Made by a program: the position numbers and the translations under genes. 49,717 bases of DNA. Source: Candidatus Saccharimonadota bacterium. Lineage in GTDB: Bacteria; Patescibacteriota; Saccharimonadia; Saccharimonadales; 2-12-FULL-41-12. The notes beneath the pieces were generated by a model. That model had not been told where the DNA came from and did not search any database. It saw nothing but the letters and a program-made list of their open reading frames with translations. Of the stretch, positions 15,867 through 24,425 are shown in pieces. The stretch covers positions 1 to 49,717 of the forward strand of contig JACRNE010000021.1 of assembly GCA_016219345.1 (NCBI GenBank), given 5' to 3'. Position 1 is the stretch's first letter, and every line of letters starts with the position of its first letter.

Positions 15867-17326
15867 GCTCGTTCGAGTAGGAGTTCGAAGTATTTGCTGC
15901 CGCCGAAGGCTGGTATTTTTTGTCTGACTATCTTCTTCCCCTCCAGAGTATTTAGCGAGTGAACCATAAATATTCCATAGCGTTCGTTAATCTCGTCAAC
16001 TGCCTCGGTGAGCCATTCTTGCTTATTCTGATCTTCAAATAGACTAGCTTGAGCTCTATTGGTAGGGCTAAAGCCGTAGCAAGTTACACCAATGGTAGCT
16101 ACTGGTAGCTTGGGGCGTTGGTTAAACAAATAAAGCGCTCGTGTGTAGATATCTTTATCTGTATAGAAAGTAGATTTATGCATCTTGCGCATTTGCCAAT
16201 ATTCCCCACCCGAACTACGCACCGCCTGATCCTGCCAACCAGCAGAGCTGGTTGCACTGACAGGCTCTTGGCGCATTACTGTGTCAGCTGGCATCTGTCT
16301 CTCACTCGACGTATTGTATATACGACTCGTTCGCTCCTCTTTGCTTCCTTGCACTGCATCCAAGTGCGTAGTTTGGGAGCTAGTGTCCAAAATCATCCAG
16401 ACTAAAATTCCGCGGGCGTCTACTTGGTTAAATCTTAATTTTTTACCGACTGTTTCACACAAGTAATGAAACCTGGGCAATATCACTGAATCATCATTTG
16501 TTCTAATATCTAAAACAAACTGCCTGCCGATATGCCCAAGTTTGGTTGAGCCGTCATCTACCTCGTAGCCTCGTAGACGTTGATACCAGTCGTCACCAAT
16601 CACACTATGAAAAACTTGCTTACGTAGCGTGTTCGAACTGGCGTTTAAAAAATCCAGCGGCGTGAATATTCCCACGGTATTTAGTCGTGCTTCGTAGTGC
16701 TTGGCTATACCCGTTAGGTCAGTTAGCTTGAGCGATCTATAAACATCTTTTAGATTACTATGATCAATTTTATCCAGACCATCTGGCTTGTGCAGGTTTG
16801 ATGCGGTCTTAGCTAGAAATCTATTCGGGCCTATGCCGACATTGATCTTCATCCACTTGCCTACGTCGGATTTAACTCTTTGTTTTATCTCCATGCCAAT
16901 GTCTTCTAGCGGACGTTTGTTAATTGTTTTTCTGGTACCATGAAAATCTATGATTCCTTCATCAATGCTTTTCATCACCACATTAGGCGAGTAGCTTTTC
17001 ATGATCGCACAGAGCTTTTTATATACCCAGTGATATTTAGGCGGATCACTCTCTATCATGAATAGGTCTGGTGCAATGAGGCGGGCTTCCATAAGACCCA
17101 TGCCAACTTTTATGCCCAGAGACTTGGCTTCATGGCTGGCTGCAATCACGCAGCAATTTTTAGAAATCCTATTTGTTACACCAACTGGCCTACCCCGCAG
17201 TGACGGTCTGGCTTGCTGCTCAATCGTTGCAAAAGCCGAGTTAAGATCAATGTGCATTATCTGAGCTTCTTCTGGGTTAATCCCAAGCTGCCCCCACCGC
17301 GCATTAACCGAATTGTCCGTTTTCAT
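15863..17326 (-). CDS. Y-family translesion DNA polymerase (DinB/UmuC/ImuB group)
   Basis: Error-prone polymerase for bypass of DNA damage. The chosen start, ATG 17326, overlaps the stop of the preceding small gene as ATGA, giving 487 aa. Palm motifs are MHIDLNSAFATIEQQARP (first metal-binding Asp) and KSIDEGIIDF (catalytic Asp-Glu), followed by VGIGPNRFLAKTASNLHKPDG and a thumb with LKLTDLTGIAKHYEARL. The little-finger region contains a Ser/Thr-rich insertion after WMILDTSS. QASLF near the C-terminus fits a beta-clamp binding peptide. The pairing with a small upstream protein recalls SOS mutagenesis cassettes. Active-site acidic residues are present, so it is likely active. Confidence 0.92.
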   Translation of the reverse strand: MKTDNSVNARWGQLGINPEEAQIMHIDLNSAFATIEQQARPSLRGRPVGVTNRISKNCCVIAASHEAKSLGIKVGMGLMEARLIAPDLFMIESDPPKYHWVYKKLCAIMKSYSPNVVMKSIDEGIIDFHGTRKTINKRPLEDIGMEIKQRVKSDVGKWMKINVGIGPNRFLAKTASNLHKPDGLDKIDHSNLKDVYRSLKLTDLTGIAKHYEARLNTVGIFTPLDFLNASSNTLRKQVFHSVIGDDWYQRLRGYEVDDGSTKLGHIGRQFVLDIRTNDDSVILPRFHYLCETVGKKLRFNQVDARGILVWMILDTSSQTTHLDAVQGSKEERTSRIYNTSSERQMPADTVMRQEPVSATSSAGWQDQAVRSSGGEYWQMRKMHKSTFYTDKDIYTRALYLFNQRPKLPVATIGVTCYGFSPTNRAQASLFEDQNKQEWLTEAVDEINERYGIFMVHSLNTLEGKKIVRQKIPAFGGSKYFELLLERA

Positions 17327-17589
17327 TTTTTGTCTCCGCTGAGTATAGAGATTAAAGTCCAAGTTAGCATCTCGGCGTCGAACTCCAGGCGATAATCGTT
17401 TACTCCATCACTCATATCAAAAACATGGATCATTCGCTGTCCTTTATGCGTTGGATGACGCAGGCCTAGCTCCGTAAAAATTATTTCTTCTTTGCGCCAG
17501 CGCATCCTGGCTGGAAATATAAGCTCAGAAGGATCCCCCTCGGACTTAAATAAAGTTACTACTTCGATTCTTTGATTTACTTCTGTCAT
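17323..17589 (-). CDS. Small 88-aa protein coupled to the Y-family polymerase
   Basis: Starts at ATG 17589 behind GAGGAG rather than at the upstream ATG 17610. Beta-rich and mixed charge: IEVVTLFKSEGDPSELIFP, RMRWRKEEIIFTELG, RMIHVFDMSDGVNDYRLEFD, LTWTLISI. The pattern of a short protein with a 'MRWRKEE' strand just ahead of a polymerase resembles the small accessory proteins (DUF6504-like) found in some bacterial mutasome operons. That is a resemblance only. Its stop overlaps the polymerase start by ATGA, so translation is coupled. Confidence 0.75.
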   Translation of the reverse strand: MTEVNQRIEVVTLFKSEGDPSELIFPARMRWRKEEIIFTELGLRHPTHKGQRMIHVFDMSDGVNDYRLEFDAEMLTWTLISILSGDKK

Positions 17590-17661
17590 ATCTAAACAAC
17601 TCCTCAGCATGGCTGATGTAACGGATTATTGTCAGGTTGTTTCCCCGGATAGAGCTTTGTC

Positions 17662-17678
17662 GTTCCGTGTTACCGAAC
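17662..17678. promoter_or_regulatory. Candidate SOS-type operator upstream of the polymerase cassette
   Basis: An imperfect palindrome with GTTC and GAAC ends nine bases apart (GTTCCGTGTTACCGAAC) lies about 73 bp upstream of the small gene. Its form recalls GTTC/GAAC-based LexA boxes. No lexA gene is in the window, and a clear -35/-10 pair could not be placed beside it. Confidence 0.3.
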
Positions 17679-17701
17679 TGCTCCCTAAGAGGAATGGTTG
17701 T

Positions 17702-17971
17702 TTAGATAAGGTTGGCAGGGACCGTAGTATGCCACCTATTTATACGCAGTTTCTTAAGAACATCTACTCCTAATATTTCAGGAATCATTATGTCCAGTAA
17801 GATGATGTCATAAGTATTTGTCTTGGCCTGCTCGAGTCCATCATTCCCATTTCTGGCTAATGTAACGTCGTAACCCGCATTAACTAAGGAACGTTTATAT
17901 AGCTCTCCTATAAACCTCTCATCTTCTATGCAAAGTACTTTGATCGGTTGCGTTGTTGGGTCTTCAGGCAT
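17702..17971 (-). pseudogene. Truncated receiver-domain response regulator
   Basis: 89 residues of a CheY-like receiver: VLCIEDERFIGELYKRSL (acidic pocket) and YDIILLDIMIPEILGVDVLKKLR with the phospho-acceptor Asp. The normal sequence then continues through a beta-4 strand ending in Ser/Thr and a beta-5 Lys, but here it stops at HTTVPANLI. Neither other frame downstream restores those elements. The protein lacks both the switch Thr/Ser and the conserved Lys, so it is probably inactive or the end is mis-assembled. It begins 7 bp after the end of the histidine kinase gene. Confidence 0.7.
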
Positions 17972-17978
17972 TTCTCTA

Positions 17979-19505
17979 TTATCTCCTGGACAGCGAATGG
18001 TTCTTAATCCAGCCGTGTGCGTTCCTGGTTATCTCACTATTATTGCCAGTTTTCTCCTGATCAGCAAGTTTGGTGAAAGGCAAAATTGTAAATCCAATTA
18101 TAGTTCCTTCATTTTCCTTTGAACGAGCCCAGATATTTCCACCGTGGGCGTTAACCAGGCCTTTGCTAAGGTAGAGCCCCAATCCCGTGCCGCTTATCGC
18201 CGCTTGATTGCGATAATTTCTAGAAAACTTCTCAAAAAGATGAGGCATCACCTGAGTTGGTATACCAACTCCAAAATCCTGAACTGTGGTTTCAACCAAA
18301 CCATCTTTTGTTAGCTGGCTGGATACTTTGATCAGTGTTTTATCGTCGGGGCTATATTTTATAGCATTATCGATTAAGTTAGTTATTACCTCAGCTATAC
18401 TTACCTGATCTATGCCGACTTTCGGAAGGTTAGGTGCGATAGATAGTTCTATGGTCTTTCCATAAACCTCTGCTCTGAGCTTCATATTATCTACTATCCT
18501 TGTCAGTGAGGTTGGCCAATCTTCTTCGTTAAGGTGCAGGCTGAGTTGGTTCTGCTCAATCTTGGCTACGTTTAAAATATTTCCAACAAAAGCAGCCAGG
18601 TTCTCAGCTGATGCCTCCATCTTTTTCATAAATACTTTTTGGTCGGGTCTTAACGAACTAGACAGTTCATCATCAAACACCTCTATGTAACCACGCAGTA
18701 TCGTTAGCGGGGTTCTAAGCTCATGGACGGCCAATGATATGAAGCTTAATGATTTATCTTCTTCTGAGTAGATCTCTGTCTGTTCAAACAGGCTGATTAT
18801 TGCTTCGGTCTTGTCTTCTTCAGAGCCTTTAATGTAGCTTACCGCCATGTCGAAATATTGTGGTGGTTGGCCGTAAGGATTTATTCTGACGCCTCGCCAA
18901 ATCTTCTGCGCTGTAACCGCGTTTTCCCGGGAGCTTTTTATCCATGAGTCCAAGTTGTCATTTGTCTTAAACAGAACTTCAAATAATGTGTATAGGTTTT
19001 TGCCCAAGATTGTGTCGGTGGTTTTGCTAAAATGATTTGCCTTTGGATTTGCGAAAGTTATATTGCCTTCCGCATCAATCCCGATAACTGGTATAGATAG
19101 TTGTTGCAGCACTATATCTCCAGGACCTTTCGATGTCTGTGCTCCAGTACCTGATGCGGCGTATTCGTAAACTTGTCTTATTAAATTTGATACTAACTCC
19201 CTGGCTAGATAAATTTTTTCGACCTCCGGCGCGGCTATTGGTATGGGTGTGGGCGCAACATGTAAGATTGCTTCAGATAGAGCTTTCAATGGTTTAGAAG
19301 TTTGGTTGGCGACTACTGATCCTATGATCAACGATAGAATTATCCAGATAAAGACCAAAGACCCGACAATGATTAGTGGCTCCAGTTCGGAATATTCAGA
19401 TAAGCCCCACCAAATACCGATGAGCGCTAAACCGCTGAGGGTAAACCAAACGATTATATAGCGCTTTATGGCCTTAAGAGCGTTTTCCAAATGTCCAGGA
19501 CCCAT
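17979..19505 (-). CDS. Membrane histidine kinase (2 TM, HAMP-like, PAS, HisKA, HATPase)
   Basis: Sensor kinase of 508 aa. Two membrane helices (about residues 16-34 and 44-66) are close together, so almost no extracytoplasmic loop exists. A HAMP-like linker leads to a PAS domain (about 135-245, PVIGIDAEGNITFANPKANH). The phosphorylation site is SLAVHELRTPLTILRGY with His261. The ATPase domain has ITNLIDNAIKYSPDD, DFGVGIPTQ and GTGLGLYLSKGLVNAHGG. The next gene is the truncated receiver, which should be its partner; if that gene is really broken the kinase may signal to another regulator. Confidence 0.94.
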   Translation of the reverse strand: MGPGHLENALKAIKRYIIVWFTLSGLALIGIWWGLSEYSELEPLIIVGSLVFIWIILSLIIGSVVANQTSKPLKALSEAILHVAPTPIPIAAPEVEKIYLARELVSNLIRQVYEYAASGTGAQTSKGPGDIVLQQLSIPVIGIDAEGNITFANPKANHFSKTTDTILGKNLYTLFEVLFKTNDNLDSWIKSSRENAVTAQKIWRGVRINPYGQPPQYFDMAVSYIKGSEEDKTEAIISLFEQTEIYSEEDKSLSFISLAVHELRTPLTILRGYIEVFDDELSSSLRPDQKVFMKKMEASAENLAAFVGNILNVAKIEQNQLSLHLNEEDWPTSLTRIVDNMKLRAEVYGKTIELSIAPNLPKVGIDQVSIAEVITNLIDNAIKYSPDDKTLIKVSSQLTKDGLVETTVQDFGVGIPTQVMPHLFEKFSRNYRNQAAISGTGLGLYLSKGLVNAHGGNIWARSKENEGTIIGFTILPFTKLADQEKTGNNSEITRNAHGWIKNHSLSRR

Positions 19506-19562
19506 TATTTACCACCCACTTTAAACCTATAATACAACAGAGTTATTCCTTTTTAGGTAATC

Positions 19563-20682
19563 TTATTTTGCGGATACTGCGCCGGTGCTGGTTACTAGAG
19601 TCACCCAAGTTTGCCCTGGGTTGAAAGCTAGTTTTTTACCGTCCGCGCCAATAAATTGAAATGGTGATTTTGAATCACCTTTCTTCCAGGTGCCTTTTTG
19701 CATTATACCGTCCTGGAATACAAACATTTCACCTTTTCCGCTAGTTTGGTACACGGAGTAGATTCCGTTTTTTGAATATCCCATAACAAGTGCCACAACG
19801 ACCTTTGGAGATAATTGTTTTCCACTTCTATGATCCGTATGTGGCTTTCCTGCCATAACGCGGTTGTAGCTATTGGTAGGTGCATTGTAATCATAGTGGA
19901 CATCATACAAAGGTCCTGAGATAGAGAGATCTATAGATTTGGCTATTGGCTGAGCTGAAGGTGATTCTTTCTTGCGCTCCCAGCTTTCAAAGGTACTGGT
20001 CTTTGACGCCCAAAGCTCGTATCTTTGCTAGTCCTTCAGCACTGCCTCCAGCATGAACTATGCTCGCATCAAACGGCAGGAATAGATCGATATAGTAAGG
20101 TCTAATTGATCTGACCGGTCCGATGTAGTCAGGCTGTCCTTCCAAGAAAACTGCATTGAACCTTGTGATTCCACCTTCTGCTATAGCTTCAAAAACTACT
20201 CCAGCATCTCTTAATCCAGCCTGAGGGCGTGCGTCTGGGCTATTCTCTATTTGAATCGCTGTAACTGGACGTTTATTAGTCTCGACGGGTATCTCTAAGC
20301 CGGTTAATCTAGATGGTTCCGTCGTCTTTGGTGGTTCGTCTTTTTTAACTATGACTGACTGGTTAGTCGAGTCTGGCTTACTGAGATATTTCTTTAGTGC
20401 GTAGATTCCGCCAACTCCAAAAACAAGTATTACGGCAGCTATTACACTACCGGCTATTTTCTGTTTTTTGGTGCTTGGCCAGAGTTTTAGACCAAGTTCA
20501 GTAATTTTATGATGAAGTCGCTTCTTCTCGATTGGATTAGGGCCCGCAGGTATGCTACCTTCATTGTTATCGATCAATGAGTCGGTCATATTAATACCAG
20601 GAAACTCTTCTTGAAGTTCCCTTTCTTGCTCAAAATTTTTATTTTTCTCGCTCTCTGGACGAGACCGAATATCGTCAACCAT
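19563..20682 (-). pseudogene. DUF3048 (YerB-like) membrane protein, frame broken by internal deletion
   Basis: The N-terminal part (20682 to about 20005) has an acidic cytosolic segment, one membrane helix (KIAGSVIAAVILVFGVGGIY) and the DUF3048 start: PVTAIQIENSPDARPQAGL, VFEAIAEGGITRF, GPVRSIRPYYIDL, IVHAGGSAEGL. It then stops after ALGVKDQYL. The C-terminal part continues in another frame from about 20000 (TSTFESWERKK ... SGPLYDVHYDYN, YNRVMAGKPHTD, KVVVALVMGY, FQFIGADGKKLAFNPG, QTWVTLV). The central stretch that normally links them seems to be lost, and the two frames differ by one base. The exact size of the loss needs an alignment. Function of DUF3048 is unknown; it is an envelope protein. 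Confidence 0.78.
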
Positions 20683-20744
20683 AAGGACTATTCTAACATA
20701 AATCTACATCTCCGCAATCTGTTGTGATGACAATCGGTAGTTAA

Positions 20745-21830
20745 TTATTCAGCCCAAAATGGTTGCGTCCCAATAATGCCCGTTGGTAGAGTGGGTGGTT
20801 CTGCCAGGTCACATAAAATACTGGGTAAATCATTAATGTCTAGACTCGTGACGTCTTCGAACGTAGGAGGTCTTTTGAGGTCGAATTTTAGCTCCCCGAC
20901 CACCAATCCATTATCCATTGCAAAGCGCAGATTTCGTTTTTCATGACTCCCTCTTGGTGGTAGGGTTGCCATCCATACTGAGACACCCCTTGACCTCATA
21001 TCGCATACGACGCCCACTAACTCGCTCGGGTAACCTACTAGCAGTCTAGTTTGACCGCCAAGATCACCATAGAAGGCTTCAATACGAGATTCTTTATTGT
21101 GATACATAGTTATAGAATCTTGAGTTCTGTGATGTGTTTGGGTGTGTAGTGCGAAGTCAGTATCCGTGCCCATGAAAGTTTCTCGGAGTTTTTCATGCCA
21201 GATATCCGGCATGCCGCTACCTGATGATTTAATTACCACTTGCCTACCACGTCCTTTAAAAGCATCAATATCCGGCGCAAAGCCATCTAGCATGTATGGT
21301 TTATGCAGGGTTGAATCGAACCCCTGATCTAATAGCTCTTTTTGAGCCTTCGTATTCCACACAGATATATTTATCCCTGGTATGCGTCTAGCAGCAATTA
21401 CAGCACTATCTTTCGGATGTACATCGGGCACCACGAGTCTTACATCATTTATGCCAAGTATTTCCAGAACGTTCAGGTTTGCTCCGAGTAATTGATGCTC
21501 CTGCACGGCATTCCACCGACTTACCTGGTTCATGCCAGATCTACCTTTTTTAGATACCCTTAGAGCAAACTCGGCAAAAGAGAGCTTTCCATAAATTTTT
21601 GCGGGGAGGCTCAGGCGTTTTGCCTCCGAGTCGTCCGCATAACTATCTGTAAACTCTGGATCCGAGGTCATCTTTCTATGAAAAATATTCGCGGGAACAG
21701 AGGTCGTTTTTAAGTAGGTAGATAACGGATTTTCGCCGAGCAATACTGCCTGCCTTTCAAGCGCCATGAGAGTCGATGTATTTCCATCGCCTACATTTGG
21801 CGTTGACAAAATCTCCCTAGAGTCGCTCAA
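20745..21830 (-). CDS. Uncharacterised 361-aa protein, possibly GT-B glycosyltransferase-like
   Basis: No firm family assignment. The second half (about 170-330) alternates strands and glycine or proline turns: VVIKSSGSGMPDIWHEKLRE, TRLLVGYPSELVGVVCDMRS, VSVWMATLPPRGSHEKRNL, RFAMDNGLVVGELK. This order resembles the nucleotide-sugar binding half of GT-B glycosyltransferases, where a Pro-rich turn precedes 'E..N...' and a glycine strand. I infer this from pattern only. No membrane helix or signal peptide. The start overlaps the end of gltX by 14 bp, so it is probably translated from the same mRNA. Confidence 0.7.
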   Translation of the reverse strand: MSDSREILSTPNVGDGNTSTLMALERQAVLLGENPLSTYLKTTSVPANIFHRKMTSDPEFTDSYADDSEAKRLSLPAKIYGKLSFAEFALRVSKKGRSGMNQVSRWNAVQEHQLLGANLNVLEILGINDVRLVVPDVHPKDSAVIAARRIPGINISVWNTKAQKELLDQGFDSTLHKPYMLDGFAPDIDAFKGRGRQVVIKSSGSGMPDIWHEKLRETFMGTDTDFALHTQTHHRTQDSITMYHNKESRIEAFYGDLGGQTRLLVGYPSELVGVVCDMRSRGVSVWMATLPPRGSHEKRNLRFAMDNGLVVGELKFDLKRPPTFEDVTSLDINDLPSILCDLAEPPTLPTGIIGTQPFWAE

Positions 21831-23223
21831 TTTGAGTACCTATCCTTATTAGTGAAGTTTCTTTGCCTAGCACGCTGAGCGAGCCAGCTAGTTCCGGGCT
21901 GGCTGGGGCTTGGGTTGTGGCAATTCGGATAAGGCTGAAAAGTACTGCCGGTTTCTCGCCTGTTTCCTGGAGTAATTTATTTAAGGCTTCCTGAATTTGT
22001 TCAGCGCTAAAGTCAGTGGTTTCTAGACTTGCCTTGGCTTTTTGCAACAAGTCTTTTAGCTGGCCAGACTCGTATTTCTTTAACTGTTTATGTGTAGATA
22101 TTAACTCTGGGTTAAGTGCTAAGTCTGTAAAGAAAAATCTGGTGAGTTCTGGAAGCTCGGCAAAATATTTAAGGCGTTCCTGGACTAATCCCAGAACTTG
22201 TTTTTTGTATGATTTGTCATGATCCTTTGCTTCCTCAGGCCAATATCCTTCGACTTTTTGGTATAGATCCTCAAGTTTAAGTCCACGAATATGCGAGCCA
22301 TTGATCCAGAGTAGTCTTCGCTCGTCAAAGCGTGCTCCGCTACGCCCTACTCTATCTAGGCTAAATTTTTCTTTTAGCTCACTTATGCTAAAGACTTCTT
22401 GCTCTGTACCGTCGTTCCAGCCAAGTGTTGCTAGGAAGTTCACCAATGCTTCAGGCAAATAACCTTCTTTTTTATAATCCAAGATATCTTTTGCGCCATC
22501 TCTTTTCGATAATTTTTTATTTCCCTGCTCATTCATAATATGCGGTATCGTAGCAAAGTAAGGTCTGTTAAGGTCAAAAGCTTCGTATAGATTCAAGTAA
22601 TTTGGCATGGAGGCTAAGAATTCTTGTCCTCGGATCACATGACTAATTTTCATCTCGTTATCATCTACGATATGAGCGAAGTTATAGGTTGGGAAACCGT
22701 CTGATTTTATTAAAATAAAGTCGTCTATCACCTCTGCTCCAGTTGATAAATCTCCCATGATCTCATCCTTCCAGCTGTAAGCTTTCGGATCGGACCTAAA
22801 TCTAAGTGGACTCTTTCCGTCCCAGGCTGCAGTTTTATCAGGCCGGTGATTTCGGTAAAGAAATGGTTTTTTCTCCTTTATGGCTTGCTCACGGAATTCC
22901 TGAACTTGCTGTGGAGTATAAGGGTCGGCATAGGCCCTGCCAGAATCAATTAGCTTCTGAGCATATTCCTTATATATATCCAGGCGTTGACTTTGATAGA
23001 ATGGCCCTTCATCCCAGTTAATACCAAGCCAGTCTAAGCAGTCCTGTATATGCTGGGCGCTACCTTCTACCTCTCTGGCCTGATCCGTATCTTCAATGCG
23101 TAATATAAACTCACCATTGTTTTGCTGTGCGACCAGCCAGGCAAACAGAGCGGTGCGGACGCCGCCAACATGCAAAAATCCAGTAGGAGATGGAGCGAAG
23201 CGGGTCTTAATTTTTTGATTCAT
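21817..23223 (-). CDS. gltX: Glutamyl-tRNA synthetase
   Basis: Class I synthetase charging tRNA-Glu, and in organisms with GatCAB also tRNA-Gln. The 468 aa include the HIGH-equivalent SPTGFLHVGGVRTALFAW, FILRIEDTDQAREV, QRLDIYKEYAQKLI, the KMSKS-equivalent NKKLSKRDGAKDI, and a C-terminal anticodon domain ending GTQIERL. The tRNA-Glu gene of the window (CTC) is one substrate. No glutaminyl-tRNA synthetase is present nearby. The downstream orphan at 20745 overlaps it. Confidence 0.97.
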   Translation of the reverse strand: MNQKIKTRFAPSPTGFLHVGGVRTALFAWLVAQQNNGEFILRIEDTDQAREVEGSAQHIQDCLDWLGINWDEGPFYQSQRLDIYKEYAQKLIDSGRAYADPYTPQQVQEFREQAIKEKKPFLYRNHRPDKTAAWDGKSPLRFRSDPKAYSWKDEIMGDLSTGAEVIDDFILIKSDGFPTYNFAHIVDDNEMKISHVIRGQEFLASMPNYLNLYEAFDLNRPYFATIPHIMNEQGNKKLSKRDGAKDILDYKKEGYLPEALVNFLATLGWNDGTEQEVFSISELKEKFSLDRVGRSGARFDERRLLWINGSHIRGLKLEDLYQKVEGYWPEEAKDHDKSYKKQVLGLVQERLKYFAELPELTRFFFTDLALNPELISTHKQLKKYESGQLKDLLQKAKASLETTDFSAEQIQEALNKLLQETGEKPAVLFSLIRIATTQAPASPELAGSLSVLGKETSLIRIGTQIERL

Positions 23224-23248
23224 TTAATTAATTGTAACAGATGTGGGG

Positions 23249-24292
23249 CTAGAGGCCGTTGGCGATTCGGATTAGTTGATCACTGGTTAAGTTGGCATCG
23301 CCTTCTAGTACGTACCATATGCCGCCGTCTACCCATGTGGCGTTTGAGCCGTCGTATACATATATAGTAGTGCCGTTATTCTCGTAAGTTTGAAATGTCT
23401 TGCCTGCTGGCGTTAGAAAATTTGTCACGAGTGATTGGCTGTTCCAGCCGCTTGGGCTCTGGGTTATGCGGTAACCCTTGTTATCTGTTCGTGATTTATA
23501 GTTTAGATTTACTTCCCCTGAACTGGCTTTAACTGACCCATCTAGTCCAAAACCGGCCGGGCTATAGCTGGGTAGACTAGCCGAAAACCCTGCTTTAGTT
23601 CCAGCAACTTTAACTTTTGCCATCGGAACTGCCTGATATAGCAATACACCTGAAGCAAAAAGCACAGATAAAGTTATGGTAGCTAGTGCAAATCTCTTTT
23701 TAGAGTTCGCTCCTTTACTGTTAGCTACAAATTCTTCAAGATGAGAGGTGGCATTTTCTACTGCTCTTTCAAGCTGAGCAGATAGATCCTCTTTGGGCGC
23801 CGGCTCCCTGTGGGCTCTGCTTGCCACCGGTAGCGGAAGCATTTTTTTAACGATTGTTGATTTAGAATGAACTGGCTTAAATCGAACTATTCTGTCGCTC
23901 TTTTTAATTTGTTCTGCACGTTTTAGCCTAGCGTGTGGAACATTAGGATTAACCTTAGGTGCTTTTGTATTTTTTGCGGATCTCTCTGGCGCGGAATGTT
24001 TAGGTTTCTTTACGGTAGGTCGCATCAATGTAGTAGCTTTCTGAGGATTTCTAGAAATATTAGTTGTTTTACGTTGCGATTTAGGAGTATTTGCACTGCT
24101 CTTAGCGCTTTTTTCAATAATAGTTGGCTTATATATAGCCCCAGGCCTACGGACAAATCCGTCAATAACCCCAGGCTTACTCGCAGGTTTTTCAGCACCA
24201 GCTGTATTGGCCGGTTCGATCAGACGGCCAGTAATGGCATCATACTTGTTACCATTTATCTCTATAAAATTTTTTGGTTCATTACCGTTCAC
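23249..24292 (-). CDS. Single-pass membrane protein with DUF4367-like outer domain
   Basis: 347 aa. Residues 1 to about 200 are cytosolic, very basic and low in complexity. A membrane helix follows (RFALATITLSVLFASGVLLY). The outer part has SLPSYSPAGFGLDGSV, GEVNLNYKSRTDNKGYRITQ, TIYVYDGSNATWVDGGIWY and the end LTSDQLIRIANGL. The outer part resembles the DUF4367 fold seen in anti-sigma factors and envelope proteins of Gram-positive bacteria. A role in envelope sensing is conceivable, but the function is unknown. Confidence 0.8.
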   Translation of the reverse strand: MNGNEPKNFIEINGNKYDAITGRLIEPANTAGAEKPASKPGVIDGFVRRPGAIYKPTIIEKSAKSSANTPKSQRKTTNISRNPQKATTLMRPTVKKPKHSAPERSAKNTKAPKVNPNVPHARLKRAEQIKKSDRIVRFKPVHSKSTIVKKMLPLPVASRAHREPAPKEDLSAQLERAVENATSHLEEFVANSKGANSKKRFALATITLSVLFASGVLLYQAVPMAKVKVAGTKAGFSASLPSYSPAGFGLDGSVKASSGEVNLNYKSRTDNKGYRITQSPSGWNSQSLVTNFLTPAGKTFQTYENNGTTIYVYDGSNATWVDGGIWYVLEGDANLTSDQLIRIANGL

Positions 24293-24425
24293 CGGTGATT
24301 CATCCCTATCTCTTGTTTTTGTTAACTACATTCTTATGCTTACAGTTTAGAACGCCGTGTTATACCTGTAAAGTGCTTTTTTGACAATTGAAAAAAGACT
24401 ATAATGGTTGCTTGGCACCCAAACT

